From NCBI GenBank assembly GCA_030824555.1, contig JAVBXK010000030.1:54818-118817 (forward strand): a DNA stretch of 64,000 nt, written 5' to 3'. The DNA is from a bacterium. Its GTDB lineage: Bacteria; Pseudomonadota; Gammaproteobacteria; Burkholderiales; Burkholderiaceae_C. Of this stretch, positions 26,308 to 34,900 are shown piece by piece (positions within the stretch are counted from its first letter, which is position 1; the number at the start of each line of letters is the position of its first letter). The notes beneath the pieces were generated by a model. The model saw only the letters and a program-made list of their open reading frames with translations. It was not told the origin of the DNA and did no database searches. Both the position numbers and the translations under genes were made by a program.

Positions 26308-27253
26308 CGCGGGTGACCAGGTTCACACCTAACTCGTTCACCAGCCGGGCCAGGCTGCGTTCCAGTGCCATGGGCATGCGCTCGAACTCGATGCCCAACT
26401 GCAGCAATTCGGGCTGGAGCAAGGCACCCACTGCGGCCATGGCCGATTCCCTGAACGCGTTGGTGCCCTGTCTGGGTGGTGTGGGTGGCCGCAACGCAGG
26501 TGACGCAGCCAGCAACTGGTTCAGCCCAGGCGGGGCCATGCGCACGTGGCGAATCAGCATATCGACTTGGTAGTGCTCGTTGCCACCAGGGCCGCCCAGG
26601 CGGACCAATGCGGCAGGAAAGCGTTTGCCCAGGTGCACGCTGTCCACTGGTGCCCGAACCAGCACAGATACGCCACCGCAACTCAGGTCAAGGGCTTTCA
26701 GGTTTTCCAGGTAGCGCATGCCCGTTTTCAGGGTGATGAACACACCTGCTGACGGTGGCACCGGCACGCGGAAGCTGTCGCGCCGCTGCAACCTGTACAG
26801 GCGGAATGGCAGCCTGGCGTGGAGCACCAGCGCACCATTGGGCTGCTGTTTGCTACCCAGTGTTTCGGATTCAAACGTGACGATCACGCCTTGCAGCCGA
26901 ACCGAGCCGCGCAAGGTCTGCCCCTTGGGCATTGGCGGGCTGGCCAATGGCAGGTCCATTTCCATGGTCTGCGTGTCGTCGCTCACATGCATGATCCGAG
27001 CGGTGAAGGCCAGCACCACTTCGGGTGCGGTACCGGTGTGCACGTTCATCACCACCATCGTGGCGGTGAGGTGCGACTGCTCGACCTTGCGCATGAGGTC
27101 GAGGTTTTCAGCAAACGAGTCGACCCGGTAGCTGGCATCGCCCAGATCTCCGGCTACCAACGCCTGGGTTTCGGCTGCCGCGCCGCGCAGCAAGGGCACG
27201 GTCTCGGCAAACTCGGTGGAGCGATCGTCTGAGGGCTGGGAAGAAGAGGGCAT
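26291..27253 (-). CDS. YcgR-like PilZ protein (c-di-GMP effector, flagellar brake)
   Basis: A 320-residue protein with an N-terminal YcgR-type domain (about 45-150) and a PilZ domain (about 154-275). The c-di-GMP contacts are present: R158-x3-R162 in RRDSFRVP and D189-x-S191-x2-G194 in DLSCGGVS. In E. coli YcgR binds the flagellar motor when c-di-GMP is high and slows it. The spacing between the last PilZ strands is enlarged by a proline-rich loop (ALRPPTPPRQG). It converges with and overlaps the GGDEF-EAL gene at 23653 by 17 bp, so effector and enzyme are neighbours but not co-transcribed. Confidence 0.85.
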   Translation of the reverse strand: MPSSSQPSDDRSTEFAETVPLLRGAAAETQALVAGDLGDASYRVDSFAENLDLMRKVEQSHLTATMVVMNVHTGTAPEVVLAFTARIMHVSDDTQTMEMDLPLASPPMPKGQTLRGSVRLQGVIVTFESETLGSKQQPNGALVLHARLPFRLYRLQRRDSFRVPVPPSAGVFITLKTGMRYLENLKALDLSCGGVSVLVRAPVDSVHLGKRFPAALVRLGGPGGNEHYQVDMLIRHVRMAPPGLNQLLAASPALRPPTPPRQGTNAFRESAMAAVGALLQPELLQLGIEFERMPMALERSLARLVNELGVNLVTRVKSEE

Positions 27254-27343
27254 CTGTCCATTCTAGGCGGATGCGCCTTCCATGCCTTGTGTATGAAAAG
27301 CCGGTAACGCCCTCTTTCGGGTGCTCATTTTGGCCTTGACAGA

Positions 27344-27994
27344 TCAGAGTCGCATCGACTTGATGTCGGGCGAAATGATCAGTTCGGCTTCGGTGGCAGC
27401 CCGCACCTGTTCGACCGACACGCCAGGTGCGGTTTCCATCAGCGTGGCTTGCCCGTTCGGGAAAGCGATAACAGCCATTTCGGTTACCAGCAGGTCGATG
27501 GTGCGCACCGATGTCAGCGGCAAACTGCAGGCTTTCACCACTTTCGATTGCCCTTTGGCCGTGTGCTGCATGGCCACCACCACTTTGCGTGCGCCTGTGA
27601 CCAGGTCCATGGCCCCGCCCATGCCGGGCACCATCTTGCCGGGAATCACCCAGTTGGCCAGTTGGCCACTTTGGTTGACCTGCAGCCCGCCCAGCACGGT
27701 CATGTCAAGGTGTCCGCCGCGGATCAGTCCGAAGGACAAGGCGCTGTCAAAGGTGCAGGCGCCGGGCAGGGCTGTCACGGGGCGGCCACCCGCATCGGTC
27801 AGGTCGGGGTGGTTCAGGCCCCGCTCCGGCACGGGGCCGGTACCCATCAGCCCGTTTTCGGACTGGAAGTAAACGTGTACGTCGGCAGGCAGGTGGTTGG
27901 CCACCATGGTGGGAATGCCGATGCCCAGGTTCACCAGCATGCCGCTGCGCAGTTCTTGTGCAATGCGACGGGCGATCAGGTTTTGTGCGTCCAT
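27344..27994 (-). CDS. atoA: Acetate/acetoacetate-type CoA-transferase subunit B
   Basis: A 216-residue beta subunit of a class I 3-oxoacid CoA-transferase. The catalytic glutamate is E46 in YFQSENGLMG. GGHLDMTVLGGLQVNQSGQL and PGKMVPGMGGAMDLVTGA are typical of the AtoA/ScoB group. With the alpha subunit it moves CoA between a donor such as acetyl- or succinyl-CoA and an acceptor short-chain acid. It starts 18 bp after the alpha-subunit gene with CGGAG ahead of the ATG. The AtoDA assignment rests on close resemblance of the alpha subunit to AtoD; a ScoAB-like substrate range is an alternative. Confidence 0.88.
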   Translation of the reverse strand: MDAQNLIARRIAQELRSGMLVNLGIGIPTMVANHLPADVHVYFQSENGLMGTGPVPERGLNHPDLTDAGGRPVTALPGACTFDSALSFGLIRGGHLDMTVLGGLQVNQSGQLANWVIPGKMVPGMGGAMDLVTGARKVVVAMQHTAKGQSKVVKACSLPLTSVRTIDLLVTEMAVIAFPNGQATLMETAPGVSVEQVRAATEAELIISPDIKSMRL

Positions 27995-28012
27995 GTGTGT
28001 GCTCCGGTGCGT

Positions 28013-28657
28013 TCAGTGGGCAATGATGTAGTCCACCACGGGGGCGGGGGTCATCACGTGGTCAGGCGGGATCACGCCCACGGGCACGATGTTCTCAGCC
28101 CGCACGATCACGCAGCGCGCGGCCATGGCCATCAGGGGGTTGAAGTTGCGCGCGGTCAGCGCATAGGCCAAGTTGCCGGTGTAGTCGGCATCTTTGGCGT
28201 TGATCAGCGCAAAGTCGGCGGTGATGGGCAGCTCCAGCAAAAAAGACTTGCCATCGACTTCAATCACCCGTTTGCCTTCGGCTGCCAACGTGCCCACGCC
28301 CGTGGGCGTGAGGATGCCGCCCAGCCCGTGGCCACCGGCGCGTACGCGCTCGGCCAGCGAGCCCTGGGGCACCAGATCGACTTCGATTTCGCCCGAAATC
28401 ATCTTTTGCTGGGTTTCGGGGTTCAAGCCGATGTGGCTGGCCACCACCTTGCTCACGCAGCCTGCGCGGATGAGCTTGCCAATGCCCACGCCGGGCATGG
28501 CGGTGTCGTTGGCGATGACGGTGAGGCCGCGTTTGCCTTGTCGTACCAGTTCGTCCATCAGGGGTTCGGGCGTACCCACGCCCATGAAGCCGCCAATCAT
28601 GAGGCTGGCCCCATCGGGAATCATGGCCACGGCCTTCTCAAGCAATATGGATTTCAT
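28013..28657 (-). CDS. atoD: Acetate/acetoacetate-type CoA-transferase subunit A
   Basis: A 214-residue alpha subunit. MIGGFMGVGTPEPLMDEL is the CoA-binding loop; IANDTAMPGVGIGKLI, ASHIGLNPETQQKMISGE, VPQGSLAERVRAGGHGLGG and LTPTGVGT follow the AtoD sequence closely. ATG 28657 is chosen for a GAGGA ribosome binding site; further upstream codons are not homologous. It is the first gene of an atoD-atoA pair without thiolase or transporter genes beside it, so the physiological substrate cannot be read from context. Confidence 0.88.
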   Translation of the reverse strand: MKSILLEKAVAMIPDGASLMIGGFMGVGTPEPLMDELVRQGKRGLTVIANDTAMPGVGIGKLIRAGCVSKVVASHIGLNPETQQKMISGEIEVDLVPQGSLAERVRAGGHGLGGILTPTGVGTLAAEGKRVIEVDGKSFLLELPITADFALINAKDADYTGNLAYALTARNFNPLMAMAARCVIVRAENIVPVGVIPPDHVMTPAPVVDYIIAH

Positions 28658-28772
28658 GCGTTTGTCCTCGTGAAAACAATGAACTTCGGTCGCTGCCCGC
28701 ATCGGCCACAACCGCTTGCCCCACTGTATGCCAAGGTGTCTGCAAACACATGACAACCCATTTGCGGCAGAT

Positions 28773-28812
28773 CAAACAACGTGTGCTTTGGACTGCCGTT
28801 GGGCGTTGTTTG
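28773..28812. repeat. Inverted repeat between atoD and an unknown gene
   Basis: CAAACAACG and CGTTGTTTG are perfect 9-bp arms around a 22-base loop. Directly adjoining is a short palindrome TGGCCT-C-AGGCCA (28811-28823) that overlaps the stop codon of the unknown minus-strand gene. No T-run follows, so a Rho-independent terminator is doubtful; a regulatory site for atoDA is the alternative. Confidence 0.35.
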
Positions 28813-28815
28813 GCC

Positions 28816-29289
28816 TCAGGCCAGTGGTGTGGGCAAAGGGTCTGTGTCACCCAACAACATGCCTGTTTGACCTGTCTCAGACAGGTAAGCCAACAGGTTG
28901 AAACCCTGTGCACCAGGTTCAAAACCCTCGCTTGTCAATTGAGTTTCAATTTCGGCCAGCACCGTGGTGGCCGTGTGCAAATCGTGCGACTTGACCAGTT
29001 GGCGGACCATGTCGCAGCGCAGCAGCAACAGGCCACGCAATTCTTCCCATTCGCGTGCCACGCGCTGGTGTCCGTCTCCAGGGAACGAGCCGGTCAGCGT
29101 GCGTGCAGGCTGTGCCAGCATGGGCACTTCTTTGTTCAGGATGCTTTCAAAATCGCTCAGCGTGGCAACGGGCGCGTCCAGTGACATGGCCAGACGTGCG
29201 ATGCGTGCGCTGACGTCTGCCAACGCGTTTTCCACGCGCCTGATGTCTTCTGGCATGGCATCGGCGGCATCGGAATGAAAATGGTGCAT
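28816..29289 (-). CDS. Hypothetical protein, 157 aa
   Basis: I do not recognise this protein. It is predicted to be mostly helical and acidic, without signal peptide or membrane segment. Visible parts are an N-terminal His-rich start (MHHFHSDAADAMPEDIRR), a helix VENALADVSARIARLAMSL, REWEELRGLLLLRCDMVRQL, and a C-terminal LLAYLSETGQTGMLLGDTDP. Codon use and GC match the neighbours, and the frame is open for 157 codons between atoD and two other unknown genes, which supports a real gene. It is divergent from the coiled-coil gene at 29412. Confidence 0.6.
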   Translation of the reverse strand: MHHFHSDAADAMPEDIRRVENALADVSARIARLAMSLDAPVATLSDFESILNKEVPMLAQPARTLTGSFPGDGHQRVAREWEELRGLLLLRCDMVRQLVKSHDLHTATTVLAEIETQLTSEGFEPGAQGFNLLAYLSETGQTGMLLGDTDPLPTPLA

Positions 29290-29411
29290 CGCAGCATTTT
29301 GTCAGAACAGGTGCAATGCTGTGCAAACCCCTTGTCGCGTCGGTTTATGAGCCGTGTGACGTGTGTGACCTGTTTCGAAGGGGCTGGTCTGGCGGGCATC
29401 AAAGGGCTATC

Positions 29412-29861
29412 ATGGCAACGCAATTGATGCAAACCCGCGACATGTCAGCCATTTCTTCTGTTTCAGTTGGTCAGGCTGCCCTTCCGTTCGGTGGGCAGCA
29501 GATCCGTCTGCGCGAGTCGAAGCGTGCGGCCGAGCAGGCTGAGCAAACCGCCCAGACCCTGCGCCAGAAAGCGGACCAGGCTCAACAGGACGCCGACAGT
29601 GCGCAAAATACCGCCAGCGGGTTGGCGGTGAAGGCTGGTCAGGCCGAAAACTACGCGAGCCAAGTGCGCAGGGGTACCCAGGTGGTGGATTCAAAGGCTG
29701 CCACCAGCAGTGTGGCGCCGACCAAGGTGGACGGTGTGATCACACCACCCACCCAACAAGCCCAAGGCACAGACAAGTCGACTGCGTCTGGCAGCACCTT
29801 GCCCGGTGTTGTCAACCTCAGCGGCCAGAAACTTGGGCAGTTCATCAACGTGGCGGTGTGA
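29412..29861 (+). CDS. Hypothetical coiled-coil, low-complexity protein
   Basis: A 149-residue protein with no recognised domain. Residues 30-85 form an Ala/Gln-rich helix (AEQAEQTAQTLRQKADQAQQ); the second half is Thr/Ser/Gly-rich and ends in SGQKLGQFINVAV. There is no signal peptide. ATG 29412 has AAAGGG five bases upstream; ATG 29442 is a possible alternative. The next gene downstream (29926) is similarly biased, suggesting the two are a functional pair, perhaps of structural or secreted type. No function can be assigned. Confidence 0.6.
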   Translation: MATQLMQTRDMSAISSVSVGQAALPFGGQQIRLRESKRAAEQAEQTAQTLRQKADQAQQDADSAQNTASGLAVKAGQAENYASQVRRGTQVVDSKAATSSVAPTKVDGVITPPTQQAQGTDKSTASGSTLPGVVNLSGQKLGQFINVAV

Positions 29862-29925
29862 TCTGCCGCGTTGTGTTTCAGCTTGAACCCAACAGACCGT
29901 TATCAGCATTACCAGAGGTGCGACC

Positions 29926-30543
29926 ATGAGCCCCGTCATCAGCAACAACGCCAATGCCAGCAGCAATGCTGTGCAATCGCTACGGGCGGTAGAACAACGT
30001 GCCCGAAGCGAGCGCACTGCTTCTGGCATTGCGCCTTCAGGCACCGATGCCTCGGCCACCCCTTCTGCTGTCGTGAAGATCAACCCGGCGGCGCGCGAGC
30101 GGGCGCAGGCAGACCGTGCTTCCGGTGCGACAGCAGCGCCCAACAACGGTCAGACCGAAGGGACGGCTGACAGCCGTGTGGCAGCCAGGGCCAGTCGACC
30201 TGCGGGCGCATCGGCCGCAGCAACGACCAATGGCAACCGGGTGCCCACCAACGTCAGTGCTGCACTGAGGGCCTATGGGTCAACCCAGGCCACTGCCACA
30301 GTCTCGCCGACGCAGACCACTGGCAGTCAGGCTGCCCAGGAAAGCCGCAGTACCACTGCCTCGAACGACCCAACCGGTGCCACCAATGTAGGTCGCACGA
30401 AGCCTGCACGGGCCGGTACGCAGGAAACGACAGACAGTGCAGAGAAGGCTCAAGTGCGTCAGCAGCGTGACCAAGCTGCCAACCTGCAAAGCACCGCTTC
30501 GGCCACCACACGCCTGGGTAACCAGGCCGCCAGCATCGTCTGA
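29926..30543 (+). CDS. Hypothetical Ala/Thr/Ser-rich protein
   Basis: A 205-residue low-complexity protein, unrecognised. It is rich in Ala, Thr, Ser, Asn and Gln with very few hydrophobic residues, so it should be largely disordered. Short charged helices occur at LRAVEQRARSERTA, NPAARERAQADRAS and EKAQVRQQRDQAANL. The C-terminus RLGNQAASIV is reminiscent of the tail of its neighbour. AGAGGTG precedes the ATG. It is 64 bp after the gene at 29412 in the same direction. Its good ribosome binding site argues for expression. Confidence 0.6.
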   Translation: MSPVISNNANASSNAVQSLRAVEQRARSERTASGIAPSGTDASATPSAVVKINPAARERAQADRASGATAAPNNGQTEGTADSRVAARASRPAGASAAATTNGNRVPTNVSAALRAYGSTQATATVSPTQTTGSQAAQESRSTTASNDPTGATNVGRTKPARAGTQETTDSAEKAQVRQQRDQAANLQSTASATTRLGNQAASIV

Positions 30544-30899
30544 GGTCATGTTCTCGCGCCACCTGCCTGCCTTGCAAGCCGTTTTTTGAAAATACATCTG
30601 GGCCTTCTAACGTGAATCGGCGGGTTTGACGAGAGCCTGCGCGCAGCCAGCACGCGTGGGTTGTCGGCCGGTCGAGCGTCCCTGCTCAGGATGAGTGGAG
30701 CAATTGAGACACGCATACGGTCGCTGCTACCTGCTTAGGCGATGGTGGGAAACGGGGCCCGCAACTGGCTTTTGGGCAGGAACGGGTTGATTGTTGTGTT
30801 TTGAGCAAGGCAATTTTGTTCAATTGGGTCTTCTCCTGCAACGACATGCCGCCTACAGTGGAGCCCCGATTCAACTGCCTTCCTTTTCCGGTACGCCCC
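30544..30899. other. Intergenic region without recognised features
   Basis: 356 bp between the Ala/Thr-rich gene and the nitroreductase. I found no convincing gene, RNA or clear terminator hairpin here. The right-hand part (about 30795-30835) is AT-richer, containing TTTTGAGCAAGGCAATTTTG, and probably holds the nitroreductase promoter. Confidence 0.5.
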
Positions 30900-31556
30900 A
30901 TGACCCAAGTCACCACCCAGACCAACCCTTTGATCGAGCAACTGCAATGGCGCTACGCCACCAAGGCTATGGACCCTACCCGTGCGGTGCCTGCCGATGT
31001 GGTCGAGCGCATCTTGGAGGCCACGCGCCTGGCCCCCACGTCCAGCGGACTGCAGCCGTTTGAAGTGGTGGTGGTCACCAGCGCCGAGGTGCGCGAGCGC
31101 ATCAAGCCCATTGCCTGGAACCAGGGGCAAATCACCGACGGCTCGCACCTGCTGGTGTTTGCTGCCTGGGATAACTACACGCCCGAACGCATCAACCACA
31201 TGTTTGATCTGACCAATGCCGTGCGCGGGTTCAAGAACGAAGGCTGGGAAAACTACCGCCAGATGCTGCTGGCCAACTATCCCCAGCGCGACGCGGAAGT
31301 GAACTTCCAGCACGCAGCCCGCCAGGCCTACATTGGCCTGTCTGCCGCGCTGATGGCAGCCGCCTTCGAAGGTGTTGACTGCACACCCATGGAAGGGTTC
31401 GACCCGAAGGCACTGGATGAGATTTTGGATTTGCGCGCCCGTGGCCTGCGCAGCGTGGCCATCCTGCCCCTGGGTTACCGCCTGGCCGACAAAGACTGGC
31501 TGGTGAACCTGGTAAAAGTGCGCCGCCCACGAGAGCAATTCGTCACAGAGGTGTGA
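30900..31556 (+). CDS. NAD(P)H-dependent nitroreductase-family oxidoreductase
   Basis: A 218-residue FMN-dependent nitroreductase-fold enzyme of the NfsB-like group. FMN-binding parts are visible: QWRYATKAMDP (R and K near residues 18-21), APTSSGLQPFEVVVV and GLRSVAILPLGYR. RQAYIGLSAALMAAAFEGVD is the dimer/FMN helix. Such enzymes reduce nitro compounds, quinones or flavins. The ATG at 30900 begins the homologous region; a longer frame upstream is not conserved. It appears to be a single-gene unit; the substrate is unknown. Confidence 0.88.
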   Translation: MTQVTTQTNPLIEQLQWRYATKAMDPTRAVPADVVERILEATRLAPTSSGLQPFEVVVVTSAEVRERIKPIAWNQGQITDGSHLLVFAAWDNYTPERINHMFDLTNAVRGFKNEGWENYRQMLLANYPQRDAEVNFQHAARQAYIGLSAALMAAAFEGVDCTPMEGFDPKALDEILDLRARGLRSVAILPLGYRLADKDWLVNLVKVRRPREQFVTEV

Positions 31557-31731
31557 GGTTGTTGAAATTTGATCCCTCCATGGACAACGACTGAGGAGGG
31601 TGTCAGCAAGGCCAGTACGTGAATAAGTCGCCGGTAGCCAACCCTGGCTACAGACTATCATTGCTCAATCTGAGGTCATCACAAACCCATTCGATAGGGT
31701 GGGCAGACCAGTGATGCGGGAGGGGCAGGAT

Positions 31732-32493
31732 GTGTTCGTGGTGAATCTGGGCTGGCTGACAGCGGTGGCTTTCTGGCCTGTGGCGTTGAGCCTCCTGATG
31801 GCTGTATGCACTGTTTCTGCGGAAACCGTGCTGCGCGTTGCGGTCATCAGTCACTCGCCGCCCCTGTCTTTCAAGGATCAGGATGGCAAGCTGACGGGTT
31901 TCAACATTGAGGTTGCACGCGAACTGTGTGCCGTGCTTCAAGCGTCATGCGAACTCCATCCCATGCCCATTGAAGGGATCGTGGATGCTGTGGCTTCCGA
32001 TGCCGCAGATTTTGCAGCAGTGGGCTTCATTGCCACCTTGGATCGGCAAAAAAGGGTGCTTTTTTCCAAGACCTATTTCCGTTCGTTCTCCATGTGGTTG
32101 TCCAGGCCATCGGTGCAGCCAGGGCAGACGCCCGGGAATGTCGCAGTCATCGCAGGTTCGGCCCAAGCATTGCGCGCAAAGGCCAAGGGCTGGAAAATTT
32201 TGCCTGTGACTTCGCAGGAAGAACTGGCAAGCCGTCTGGTCTCAGGTGAGGCCGTGGCTGCCGTGATGCCCATGGCCAATGCACTGACGCTGATGCAGTC
32301 CAAGGTGGTGGCCCCATTGGGCTTCAGGCCTGTGGTCATTCAAGACCCCCAGTTGACGGGGGCACTCCACATGCTGGTCAACCCGCGCAAGCCCGAACTG
32401 GTGAATCGCATCGACGAGGCCCTTGACACCATCAAGAGCGATGGTCGTTTCGATCGCATCAACTCGCGCTTCATTCCCTTCAGGCTGCATTGA
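31732..32493 (+). CDS. Periplasmic solute-binding protein, family 3 (sensor partner)
   Basis: A 253-residue extracellular solute-binding protein. A signal peptide (to about residue 30, ending CTVSA) is followed by LRVAVISHSPPLSFKDQDGK and LTGFNIEVARELCAVLQASC, the start of an amino-acid-type binding domain, and ends with DTIKSDGRFDRINSRF. GTG 31732 is preferred because GGGAGGGG sits six bases ahead; ATG 31714 is the alternative. No ABC permease or ATPase is nearby. Instead a hybrid histidine kinase starts 2 bp after the stop. This strongly suggests that the binding protein presents its ligand to the kinase rather than serving transport. Confidence 0.85.
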   Translation: MFVVNLGWLTAVAFWPVALSLLMAVCTVSAETVLRVAVISHSPPLSFKDQDGKLTGFNIEVARELCAVLQASCELHPMPIEGIVDAVASDAADFAAVGFIATLDRQKRVLFSKTYFRSFSMWLSRPSVQPGQTPGNVAVIAGSAQALRAKAKGWKILPVTSQEELASRLVSGEAVAAVMPMANALTLMQSKVVAPLGFRPVVIQDPQLTGALHMLVNPRKPELVNRIDEALDTIKSDGRFDRINSRFIPFRLH

Positions 32494-32495
32494 CT

Positions 32496-34835
32496 ATGGC
32501 AGACAAAAAACCGCCATCTGCAGGCGTGATTGTGGAGCGACCCGCGCGTTCGGCCGCCACGCAGTTCACCTTGTTGGCATGCGGTTTTGGGTCGTTGTTT
32601 CTGTCTGCGGTGATCTGGTTGGCGGTTGGGCAAACCGGCCTGTTGAGGACCGTCAGCGCGCTTCAGTTGCGCACCTTGCCTGAAACGCTTGACCGGCAGC
32701 GGTTGGCGCGCAACCTGGAGGTACTGAAGTTGCATGGCGAGCGCGTGCTGCGAGCCGACACCCTTGAGCAGCGCAAGGCGGCATTGTTCGTGGTCACGCT
32801 CGTTGCCAACCACCCAGGGATCCAGGCACATGCCGCAGCCCGCGCATTGGCGGCAGAGGTGGAGGCATTTCTGGCCCTGTTGGCTGCCCAAGACGGGCAC
32901 GCCGATGCACAGGCTCAAGCGTGGAACACGTTGACGCAGCGGCTGACCTTTCTTGCCGACGATGTCTCCATTGAAGGGGTGAACCTGGCCACTTCGGATC
33001 TTCAGGCCATTGAAGACAGTGTGAAAACCGGTGCACTGATACTTGCCTTGGCCATGATGCTGGGTGGGCTGTTTGCCCTCAGCCTGCTGTTGTTCCTGAG
33101 GCGCACATTCATCAAACCCTTGCAGAACATCCACTCGGCGCTGCTGGGTCTGGGTGAAGTACATGGCTTGCAGGTCAAGGCGTTGGATCTGCCCGACGCC
33201 AATACCCATGAAATCCAAGTCATTGGCCGCGCCATTCACACGCTGCGCGATACCTTGTTGGAAAAAGACGCAGCCAGACTTGCTTTGCAACAACGTGAAG
33301 TCATGCTGGCTGAGGAAAAGCGCATCGCGGAGGCGGCTACTCAGTTCAAATCAGAGTTTTTGTCGAACGTCAGCCATGAAATCCGAACCCCGGTGAACTC
33401 CATATTGGGCATGATTTACCTGATTCAAAAGTCGGAGTTGAGTCCGCGCCAGCGCGACTGCATGCAAATCCTCGAGCAATGCAGTCGTCATTTGCATGAG
33501 TTGATCAATCAGGTGCTCGATTTTTCAAAAATCGACGCAAACATGCTCAAGCTGGAAAATAGCCCTTTCAATCTGTCCGACGTCCTGGTGGACGTCCGTG
33601 TGCTGAATGCGGATGCAGCGGCCAGCAAAGGCTTGGGTTTGATGATCAGTGTGGCACCGGAAACGCCGCTTCATCTGATGGGGGATGCTCTTCGACTCAA
33701 GGAGATACTGGTCAACCTGATCAATAACGCCATCAAGTTCACCGATGCCGGTCTGGTGACGTTGGCGATTGAGCCTGTGGAGATCGGCAGCGATCGGGTC
33801 AAACTGCACTTCGTGGTCAGGGATACTGGCGTCGGGTTGACCCAGGAACAAATGGGGCGTTTGTTCCGCGTTTTCAGCCAGGCTGACAGCTCCATTGCAC
33901 GTAAATATGGCGGTACGGGCTTGGGGTTGGCCATTGTCAAAAAGCTGGCTGAGTTGATGGGCGGCACCGTGGGTGCCAGCAGCGAGCCTGATGTGGGTTC
34001 TGCCTTCTGGTGTACAGCCTGGTTTGGGCTGGCAGCGTCTCATTGCAGTGCAGCGCAGACCGAGGAAGGTGCCAGAGCGAGCCCGTTCGCGGTCCACCAG
34101 GCAACAGCCGATTCTTTCAACTGGCAAACCCAACGCCGTTCCCAGCCAGATGCATTCGATGGCGCTGAGGGCTTTGATGCGTGTCACCAACTTGCGCAGT
34201 TGTGTGCAGCACACGATCCAGCGGCGTTGAGCCTGTTTGAATCCCGCGCGGACCACATTCAGTGCCGGGTTGGGGCTGTGCACCCGGCACTTGCCAAAGC
34301 GCTGCGTGCCTATCGCCTGTCGGATGCGAGGCGTTTGTTGGCTGACGCAGGGTTTGCTGCTGACCCTGTTTTCGGGGGGCCTGGCATGGTTCGACAGGAG
34401 CGGAATCTGCCTGATAGTCAACCCAAGTCACGCGTTTTGCTGGTAGACGACACACCTGACAACCTGACGTATCTGACTTACCTGCTGAGAGCAGACTACA
34501 GCCTGCAAGTTGCTGCGTCAGGCCAAGCGGCGTTGGATATTTTGTTCGGAGCCGAGCCGCCGGACATCGTATTGCTGGATGTGGCCATGCCGGAGCTGGA
34601 CGGCTTCGAGGTGCTTCACCGGATCAGGCACGCCACAGCACTGGCGGACATCCCTGTGCTCTTTCTGTCAGCCAGCCATTCCATTGCAGACCAGGAAAAC
34701 GGGCTGGCAATGGGCGCGCAGGACTTCATCACCAAACCCATCAGTCCGCCTTTGCTGCTGGCGCGGGTGCGCACGCATCTGGCCTTGCGGGCCGTTGGCA
34801 GGACCGCTCCTGAATATCCCGAGCTTGATACCTGA
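32496..34835 (+). CDS. Hybrid sensor histidine kinase / response regulator
   Basis: A 779-residue membrane kinase. Membrane helices at about 25-47 and 178-203 flank a 130-residue helical periplasmic domain, followed by a HAMP-like linker and coiled coil. HisKA carries NVSHEIRTPVNSILGM; the HATPase has LVNLINNAIKFT, DTGVGL and GGTGLGLAIVKKL. A His/Ala-rich helical segment (about 575-645) resembles a degenerate phosphotransfer domain. The C-terminal receiver has LLVDDTPDN, acceptor D in LLDVAMPELDGF and ITKPISPP. It lies 2 bp after a solute-binding protein gene, so the two are translationally linked. No DNA-binding output is attached; a separate partner must exist elsewhere. Confidence 0.88.
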   Translation: MADKKPPSAGVIVERPARSAATQFTLLACGFGSLFLSAVIWLAVGQTGLLRTVSALQLRTLPETLDRQRLARNLEVLKLHGERVLRADTLEQRKAALFVVTLVANHPGIQAHAAARALAAEVEAFLALLAAQDGHADAQAQAWNTLTQRLTFLADDVSIEGVNLATSDLQAIEDSVKTGALILALAMMLGGLFALSLLLFLRRTFIKPLQNIHSALLGLGEVHGLQVKALDLPDANTHEIQVIGRAIHTLRDTLLEKDAARLALQQREVMLAEEKRIAEAATQFKSEFLSNVSHEIRTPVNSILGMIYLIQKSELSPRQRDCMQILEQCSRHLHELINQVLDFSKIDANMLKLENSPFNLSDVLVDVRVLNADAAASKGLGLMISVAPETPLHLMGDALRLKEILVNLINNAIKFTDAGLVTLAIEPVEIGSDRVKLHFVVRDTGVGLTQEQMGRLFRVFSQADSSIARKYGGTGLGLAIVKKLAELMGGTVGASSEPDVGSAFWCTAWFGLAASHCSAAQTEEGARASPFAVHQATADSFNWQTQRRSQPDAFDGAEGFDACHQLAQLCAAHDPAALSLFESRADHIQCRVGAVHPALAKALRAYRLSDARRLLADAGFAADPVFGGPGMVRQERNLPDSQPKSRVLLVDDTPDNLTYLTYLLRADYSLQVAASGQAALDILFGAEPPDIVLLDVAMPELDGFEVLHRIRHATALADIPVLFLSASHSIADQENGLAMGAQDFITKPISPPLLLARVRTHLALRAVGRTAPEYPELDT

Positions 34836-34900
34836 ACGCATGCTTGCCTGACCAGCGCTGCCAGTCCGAGCGGTGTGTTCTCGGCGTTTCAAACAGGCAA

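Noticed and set aside
28773..28823. Rho-independent terminator for the unknown gene ending at 28816
   Set aside because: The inverted repeats are clear but no T-run follows on either strand, so only a repeat is recorded.
34836..34900. Small gene between the hybrid kinase and the radical SAM gene
   Set aside because: Only 65 bp between converging stops; no start with a ribosome binding site.
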